This document shows, piece by piece, positions 58,956-64,000 of a DNA stretch of 64,000 nucleotides. The notes beneath the pieces were generated by a model. That model ran no database searches. It saw nothing but the letters and a program-made list of their open reading frames with translations, and was not told where the DNA came from. The stretch comes from Caldicellulosiruptor owensensis OL (lineage in GTDB: Bacteria > Bacillota > Thermoanaerobacteria > Caldicellulosiruptorales > Caldicellulosiruptoraceae): contig NC_014657.1 in assembly GCF_000166335.1 (NCBI RefSeq), positions 302,501 through 366,500 of the forward strand, given 5' to 3'. Within the stretch, counting starts at the first letter, position 1. Each line of letters begins with the position of its first letter. A program made the position numbers and the translations under genes.

Positions 58956-60295
58956 GCAAGAAGACTCCCACCTCTTTAAGGTGGGTGATAAAAGTATGAT
59001 ACAATATTTTCGGGTGATTTCAGATGTACAAAACACAGAAAAATCATATAAGATGTGATAAACAAACGTACAGGATACTTCGAATCCTATGCCGTTTTTC
59101 AAAGAATCTGTACAACTATGCACTCTACCATGTAAGACAACACTATTTTAAAACTCAGGAATATCTTCGATATGAAAGTGTATATCATATTGTAAAAGGG
59201 AACGAAAACTACAGATTACTACCATCTCAAGTTGCCCAGCAAACCATTTTAGCAGTGGACCAAGCTTTTAAATCGTTTTTTGGTTTACTGAAAGCAAAGA
59301 AAGAAGGAAAGATTGACAAGAAGATTTCCATGCCAAAGTACTTGCCCAAGGATGGAATGTTTCTTCTCAGTTTTCCTGAAGACCAGTTCAAGGTAGAAGG
59401 GAACAAATTGAGATTGAGTCTGGGCAGGAATTTTTACAAAGAGTTTGGGACAAGGTATTTGTATTTTGAGCTGCCAGTAACAGTTTCAGGTAAGAGGATA
59501 AAAGAAGTCAGGATAGTAGCAAGGTTTCATGGTAAATGGTTTGAGATTGAGTATGTGTATGAAGAAGAAGAGCAGAGTTGTGATCTTAACAAAGACAGGT
59601 ACTTATCAATAGACCTTGGTCTTGACAATTTTGCGGCTGTAGTTGACACCATCGGGACAGCCTTTTTGATAGAAGGCAGGTATATAAAATCAGTTAACCG
59701 ATGGTACAACAAAGAAAAAGCAAGACTGCAGAGTATATACTCAAAGCAGGGAGTAAAATTTGGTAAAAAACTTGCTCAGATTTCTCTTAAAAGACAGCAT
59801 ATAATTGACAATTTTTTAAATCAGGCAGTGAACAGGACAGTATAAGCATTGTCTGAACAATCAAATTGGGACAGTAGTAGTTGGAGAAATGAAGAGTATA
59901 AAACAAGAGATAGGACTTGGGAGAGTGAATAATCAAAACTTTGTGAGTATTCCGTATGATAAGTTCAAGAGGAAGTTAGAAACAAAGTGCAGGTATTATG
60001 GCATAGAGTATATGGAAATTGATGAAAGTTATACATCACAGAGATGTAGCAGATGTGGGACGGTCAAGAAAAGTAACAGGAAATACAGGGGATTGTATAT
60101 GTGCAGAGATTGCGGGTATGTAGTAAATGCGGATATAAATGGAGCGATGAACATACTTGCAAAAGTAGCTGGTGAATCTGCTCTGGTGCAGATAGCTAGT
60201 AGTGGGTGTGTGAACCACCCTGTGAGAATAAGGGTAGCATAGTTGCTACCAAACTTCTCACGAAGCCTCCACCTCTTTAGGTGGGTGGTAGTTCA
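58955..60295 (+). mobile_element. IS1341-type (TnpB-only IS200/IS605 family) element
   Basis: The element carries a tnpB gene but no tnpA. Subterminal hairpins mark both ends: CCCACCTCTTTAAGGTGGG at 58967-58985 on the left and CCACCTCTTTAGGTGGG at 60269-60285 on the right. The near identity of the two hairpins supports their role as transposase recognition structures. It separates the DUF3800 remnant from another broken gene. Exact cleavage sites were not determined. Confidence 0.75.
59024..60242 (+). pseudogene. tnpB: TnpB RNA-guided nuclease gene with one frameshift
   Basis: The first frame (59024-59845, 273 aa) has the N-terminal helical and WED-like parts and the first RuvC aspartate (LSIDLGLDNFAAVV). 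The second frame (59889-60242) has the zinc ribbon (CSRCGTVKKSNRKYRG, then CRDCG) and the last RuvC Asp (VVNADINGAMNI). Reading across the gap in a shifted frame restores YKHCLNNQIGTVVVGEMKSI, which contains the RuvC Glu. A single frame change near 59840 therefore separates an otherwise complete TnpB, the programmable nuclease guided by an RNA from the element's right end. Confidence 0.88.
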
Positions 60296-60979
60296 CTACT
60301 TTTGTATCTTCAAAATATCTTATAGCCTTATTAAGCAAAATATTGTCTACTTCGTCATTAATTAAGAAAACTATAAAATCATTTTCTTTTAATAGATTAA
60401 TTCTTGGATCGTTTATAATGCTATTTTCAATATATATTTGCTGAATAAGATTCTCTTTATGATTAGTTTCTTTGTCTTTATCTAATTTTTCACTTAATAA
60501 AATTAATTGTGCATAATTTGTTTTTTTGCTCTGTGCTAATTGAGTTAAAAAATTTTACTTTTTTCACCAATTCCAATTATTGCAACTTTTTCCCTTGAGT
60601 GTAGAAAATAATCTGGGAATAAATCATATCTAATTATTCTTTTAATGCTTTCGGAAATTTCCTTTATAATTTCTAGATCGGTATTGTAATATTCACAAAG
60701 CCCCTGATAAAATTCATCATATTTTAAAGGTTGATAACCAAATAATTCTGTAAAATAATTTAAATTATAATTATTAAATTGGCTTATTTCATCTATGACA
60801 TAATAAATTGAAGCTGTAATACTTTTATCATCATATTCATATAGTGTAAAAAAGTCTTTATCATACATAAGAAATAAAATTTTTTCAAATGTAGCATAAA
60901 TATCACATGTAAAATAATTATAGGTTTTATTAAAATTCTCAAAATTCACTTTTATTTTATTTAATATCATGTTTATCAC
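60290..60979 (-). pseudogene. Unknown protein, frameshifted and truncated by the TnpB element
   Basis: The minus-strand frame starts at ATG 60979 or 60970 and is open to 60545 (about 144 residues). It is acidic, Tyr- and Asn-rich and helical, then reads KVAIIGIGEKSKIF before a stop. A shift near 60550 restores NFLTQLAQSKKTNYAQLILL and continues open through LLKENDFIVFLINDEVDNIL to the IS right end. The glycine-containing IIGIG turn resembles a nucleotide-binding or Rossmann-like start, but I recognise no family. The C-terminus is missing. Confidence 0.55.
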
Positions 60980-61059
60980 CCATTTTTAAATTTGTATCAG
61001 AATAAAATAAGACATCTAAATATCTATCCCTTTCTGCTAGTATAGTAATATAGGTAGTT

Positions 61060-61716
61060 CTAATTTAACAAGCATTGTTTTTTAAGTGCATTAATTGTTT
61101 CTTTAAAATAAGCAAATAACATTTTATCACTTACTTGATATGCTGGGTGAGGAAATTTCAAAAATACTCTTTCATCTTTTAAAAAATATTTTGCCCCTGA
61201 ATCACAAGTCATTATGTTGTTAATTTTCAAGACTTCTCTGATAATATCAAATGTCCCACCACAAACAATAAGGTGAGGATTAATAATTTTTATTTCTTCC
61301 AACCACTCATTTTTATATTTTTCAGCATGGTTAAAAATATCGTCATAGTTGCTACTACCCGAACCTGCTTCCTTTTTTAAGTTTATCACTGCAAACATAT
61401 TCAAAGCTTCTTTAAGTTTTGATTCATCTATATCTTGATAGTTTAAATTTATATTTTCTGTAACTAAAGCCCATCTGCAAACATTTTTCCATAACCTAAA
61501 TCTTTTATCAAAAAATATTTTGCCTTGTTTAATATCATTTAATAAACCAGGTAAGGTCCAATTATATGCACTATTAGGGTCATTAACCTCTTTTAATATA
61601 ACAAGCATTTTATTTTTTGAACTTTTAAACCTATTTTCATCTAAAACCCCACCTGATATAAATTTCCCATCTATGTGAAACTTTTCGTTTAATTTTTTAA
61701 TTTGTTCATTAATCAT
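61060..61716 (-). CDS. Uracil-DNA glycosylase superfamily-like protein
   Basis: The ~218-residue protein shows features of the UDG fold: MLVILKEVNDP near residue 35 (active-site-like strand and loop), FAVINLKKEAGSG, NPHLIVCGG around residue 148, and a C-terminal KFPHPAYQVSD resembling the HPS/HPA motif. Specific catalytic residues of known UDG groups are not clearly present, so substrate and activity are open. GGGGGA lies about 9 nt before ATG 61716, chosen over the upstream ATG 61785. It stands alone in the accessory region. Confidence 0.55.
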   Translation of the reverse strand: MINEQIKKLNEKFHIDGKFISGGVLDENRFKSSKNKMLVILKEVNDPNSAYNWTLPGLLNDIKQGKIFFDKRFRLWKNVCRWALVTENINLNYQDIDESKLKEALNMFAVINLKKEAGSGSSNYDDIFNHAEKYKNEWLEEIKIINPHLIVCGGTFDIIREVLKINNIMTCDSGAKYFLKDERVFLKFPHPAYQVSDKMLFAYFKETINALKKQCLLN

Positions 61717-61785
61717 AAAATCAGTCCCCCTAACTTTTTTATATACCCTACGAACCATAAAAATGACTTTGAACTTCTTTTGCAA

Positions 61786-62009
61786 GTAAGTAAATGTTAA
61801 TAGTAGCCTAAATTTCGGTTATACAAATTGTTCTGGACACTGTAGCGTTAAAATCTCTGAACCCATTCTAGACAAAAAATACACTTTCCCTCGTTTTGTT
61901 TCAAAATAGACTTATCCATTTGTTCTATATATACCCAATAAATACATTTTTGTTGTATCTACTCAATAAAATCAAAATAATTGGATTTTTTATATGAATA
62001 TGCTAACTA
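61786..62009. other. Intergenic, no gene seen
   Basis: An AT-rich spacer of 224 nt in the accessory region. I find no open frame, hairpin terminator or repeat that I can support. Confidence 0.5.
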
Positions 62010-62701
62010 TTAAATAACAAGAAGTTTTTTCCACAATTCACCATTTTCTTCGACAACTACTGAAGTATAAGGAAAGAAAATATTACCTGCAGTTTTCTTT
62101 TTAATGGTGTTTTTAATTTTTTCTATATCTTCAGCAAACTTACTGATATTAAAGTCATTATACGTTGATTTTTCAAAATAAAACATATCGTTTATTTGCC
62201 CTGTATAATGTTCTAAAAATTTTAATATTTCTTCAATGGAATTAAAACTATAAATCTTAAGATCATAAGGCCTTGATCCCAAAATATTTAGAATATCATC
62301 AATATCAATTGAACACACATCCACGCCATTAAAGAGATAATAAAAAATTTCTAAAAATTCCTTTAAACTATCAAAGATTTTAAAATGTATATCAAAATCA
62401 GACCTGCTTATTAAACTGTTATAGTTTCCATAGAGGAAAATATAATTGTAACTTTCTTTTTTCCCTAACCATTTTCTTTTTTCTTTATAATCTGATATTA
62501 AATCTGCATTCAAAATCAAAACGTCTATACTTTCATCTCTATTAATAGCTATCCATTGATTGCTGAATATTTTGTTGAACTTCTAAATTTTTTATTGGTG
62601 TAAAATAAATCTCGTAATTAGAAATATTTCTATTTTTTTAAGAAATCCGCTATATCATTTGAATTAGAATATATTTTTATTTTAGAATTTCTTGTATCCA
62701 T
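62010..62701 (-). pseudogene. Unknown protein with two frameshifts, possibly tubulin/FtsZ-like C-terminal half
   Basis: The last 169 codons (62519-62010) are open. Upstream, the likely start is ATG 62701 with GGTGGTGA before it; the frame breaks in a run of A (about 62635) and again near 62560, where NYEIYFTPIKNLEVQQNIQQ leads to SNQWIAINRDESIDVLILNA and the open part. The C-terminal half has DVCSIDIDDILNILGS and AGNIFFPYTSVVVEENGELW, loosely like the strand order of the FtsZ C-terminal domain (DFADVxxVM; NIIFGxxxDE). This similarity is weak and the GTP-binding half is not recognisable. Confidence 0.45.
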
Positions 62702-63158
62702 ATTTATCACCACCATTTGATTTATTACATTTTTTCGGAATTTATGATACTTAATGGTTTTATACTCTATCATATCTCTATCTTACCTCCTTCTGCTCAA
62801 TATGTTTGTAATTTGTAATATTGGCAATAAGTTTTGCAAATACCTTAAATTTATTGACCCTCATTTTAAATGTAAATATTTAAATAAAAATTTATGCATA
62901 AAATATCACAGCCAAAATATATTACTTTCGTAAGAAACATTTTCATTCATTAAAAGTTACTTCTAATATAAAAGATACTTCATACTATACATTTAATTAC
63001 AAAAGCTACCACAAACAAATTATCAATATAAATTTTTATTTTTTATCAATTTAGAATTTTCTCTAATAATATGCTAAAACTTCTTTAACATTTTGTAAAT
63101 ACTTTCAACAAATGTTGTTATTAATTTTTTCCAATATTAACAATTTAATTTTGTTAAT
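62702..63158. other. AT-rich non-coding stretch
   Basis: About 450 nt with very high A+T and dense stops in all frames. I see no RNA gene, direct repeat array or terminator that can be supported. Confidence 0.5.
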
Positions 63159-63355
63159 TCACATCCCCCACTCCACCTCCATCCCATCCTTAAACGCAAA
63201 CACCATTTTCCCACCTTCATAAACCTTAACTGCCTCAACTACCATATTCCAAAGCTCCCCATCAAACTCATCTATTAGCCAATCTCTATCTCTTAAAACC
63301 TTCATAAATTCCTCTATCCTATCCTTATTTACAAGCCTTTCGAACCTCTCATGGG
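63159..63355 (-). pseudogene. Serine site-specific recombinase, C-terminal tail
   Basis: The minus-strand frame gives SHERFERLVNKDRIEEFMKVL, WLIDEFDGELWNMVVEAVKV and MVFAFKDGMEVEWGM, matching the C-terminal end of large serine recombinases (the ...FKDGTEVE-type ending). The frame enters the IS256-type element at 63353, so the element interrupts the gene and the rest would lie beyond it, outside this window. The recombinase was probably once part of a prophage or other integrative element. Confidence 0.65.
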
Positions 63356-64000
63356 AGTTAAAATAAAATTGTGTCCACTGTATAATTAGTACTGAAATAA
63401 TTATCAAAGGGGGCTACTTAAAAATGAATAAAAACGAAATTATTGAAACTGCTAAAAACATGGCAAAAGAAGCAAGTATTAAATATGTATTGCTTCCTGT
63501 GATGATCCTAACCGCCCAGCTCTAAAGCAACTACAAGTAAAACTTGCTCGATTGCTTTATGTTATCGGAAAGATAAGTAGCCTTGCTAAAAATGACAATG
63601 ACAAAGGCAATGGTTTTTATTGAAGTAAAACTTGCAACACCTGCCTCAAGTCTTGAAATCTCTGTCCCTCGCACACGTTACTTCCAATTTCCGACCTTCT
63701 ATCCTCTTCTTCCCGCTACAAAAAAGTTGATAGTTTACCTGCTTACCTGCTTATGTCTTCAGTCACAATGGTTATTCTTGAGCGTTCCCTTGTTCAAACT
63801 TTGAAAAACTTAAATCTTCCTTATTCCGAAAACGAAATCCTAAAAATCAAAGAAGATCTTAAAAATGAACTTGAGTTTCCTAAACAAAGAGAACTACCCC
63901 CAAGTGCTTTTGCTCTCATCATCGACGGTTATTCAAAAGTGAAGTTAAGGACAATTATAAAGTTAAACAAGCTACTTGCAATGCCTGCCTTGGTATCGAC
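63353..64000 (+). repeat. IS256-type element, copy 2, cut by window end
   Basis: This is the inverted copy of 4548-5195. It starts GGGAGTTAAAATAAAATTGT and carries the N-terminal part of the broken transposase (ATG at 63424), with the same frame changes as copy 1. The element continues past the window end, so whether it is longer than copy 1 is unknown. Confidence 0.9.
63424..64000 (+). pseudogene. IS256 (mutator) family transposase, frameshifted, copy 2 (partial)
   Basis: The gene begins MNKNEIIETAKNMAKEASIK and leaves frame after about 26 codons. Further on it reads LARLLYVIGKISSLAKND in a second frame, ISVPRTRYFQF in a third, and TMVILERSLVQTLKNLNLPY with FALIIDGYSK at the end. The breaks match copy 1 exactly in position, so both derive from one already-defective sequence or from very recent duplication. 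Confidence 0.8.

Noticed and set aside
58967-60285. Repeated CCACCTCTTTAAGGTGGG hairpins considered as part of a CRISPR-like array
   Set aside because: There are only two copies 1.3 kb apart flanking tnpB, which fits IS200/IS605-type ends; no spacer-repeat series exists.
61800-61860. Sequence near 61830 (TTCTGGACACTGTAGCG) resembling the IS256-type element end
   Set aside because: Only a few bases match GTGTCCACTGTA; too short to claim a relic.

Overview
The window reads as a chromosomal segment of a thermophilic, plant-biomass-degrading Bacillota of the Caldicellulosiruptor type. This rests on recognised protein families (a GH1 beta-glucosidase that I recall as very close to Caldicellulosiruptor BglA, a tandem pair of GH94 phosphorylases, a type I pullulanase, a secreted alpha-amylase), strong AAGGAGG-type ribosome binding sites, AT-rich DNA, frequent TTG/GTG starts and many insertion sequences. 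No database search was possible, so the genus call is inference.

Layout. 1-2797 is the end of an rRNA operon (23S, truncated by the window start, then 5S). 2798-5940 is decayed DNA: an old DDE transposase remnant, a broken IS256/mutator-type element, and a degenerate copy of a small membrane-protein gene whose intact paralogue lies at 5941. 6659-16097 is a compact plus-strand housekeeping run (ZapA, alkaline-phosphatase-superfamily enzyme, U32 family protein, AI-2E/YtvI-type permease, RACo-like ASKHA protein, TVP38-type membrane protein, CwlD-type amidase, M20 dipeptidase) closed by a bidirectional terminator, with a convergent YtaF/MntP-like gene behind it.

16954-20390 is regulatory: an ECF-type sigma factor with its putative anti-sigma partner, then a partner-switch triad (STAS antagonist, HATPase-type anti-sigma factor with eroded ATP motifs, SigB/SigF-type sigma factor). 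20550-24023 is a large SLH-anchored cell-surface protein. 24247-29662 holds queD and folE2, a YcdB-like protein, an amidohydrolase, and the tsaE-tsaB-rimI cluster. 29757-35674 holds an orphan MNT nucleotidyltransferase, a GGDEF-EAL protein, pullulanase and a DUF58 protein. 35771-37366 is an ISLre2-type element, followed by tRNA-Leu(CAA) with a clear promoter and terminator.

37760-44112 contains a response regulator / HEAT-repeat / GT2 trio, hemerythrin, RlmD-type methyltransferase, a YkvA-like protein and an O6-alkylguanine-DNA methyltransferase. 44168-55430 is a minus-strand sugar block: membrane-anchored unknown protein, secreted alpha-amylase resembling archaeal enzymes, an IS1182 element, BglA, and two tandem GH94 phosphorylases. 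Together these could hydrolyse starch outside the cell and split cellobiose inside it by hydrolysis or phosphorolysis. 55691-58278 has a GT4 glycosyltransferase and a polyprenyl glycosylphosphotransferase for surface polysaccharide.

58334-64000 is an accessory, decaying region: a frameshifted DUF3800 gene cut by a TnpB-only (IS1341-type) element, two frameshifted genes of unknown function (one with a C-terminal half faintly like the tubulin/FtsZ C-terminal domain), a UDG-superfamily-like protein, a serine-recombinase tail, and a second copy of the same broken IS256-type element in opposite orientation to the first. The two copies (4548-5195 and 63353-64000) are collinear without gaps and appear identical, making a 58-kb inverted-repeat-flanked interval.
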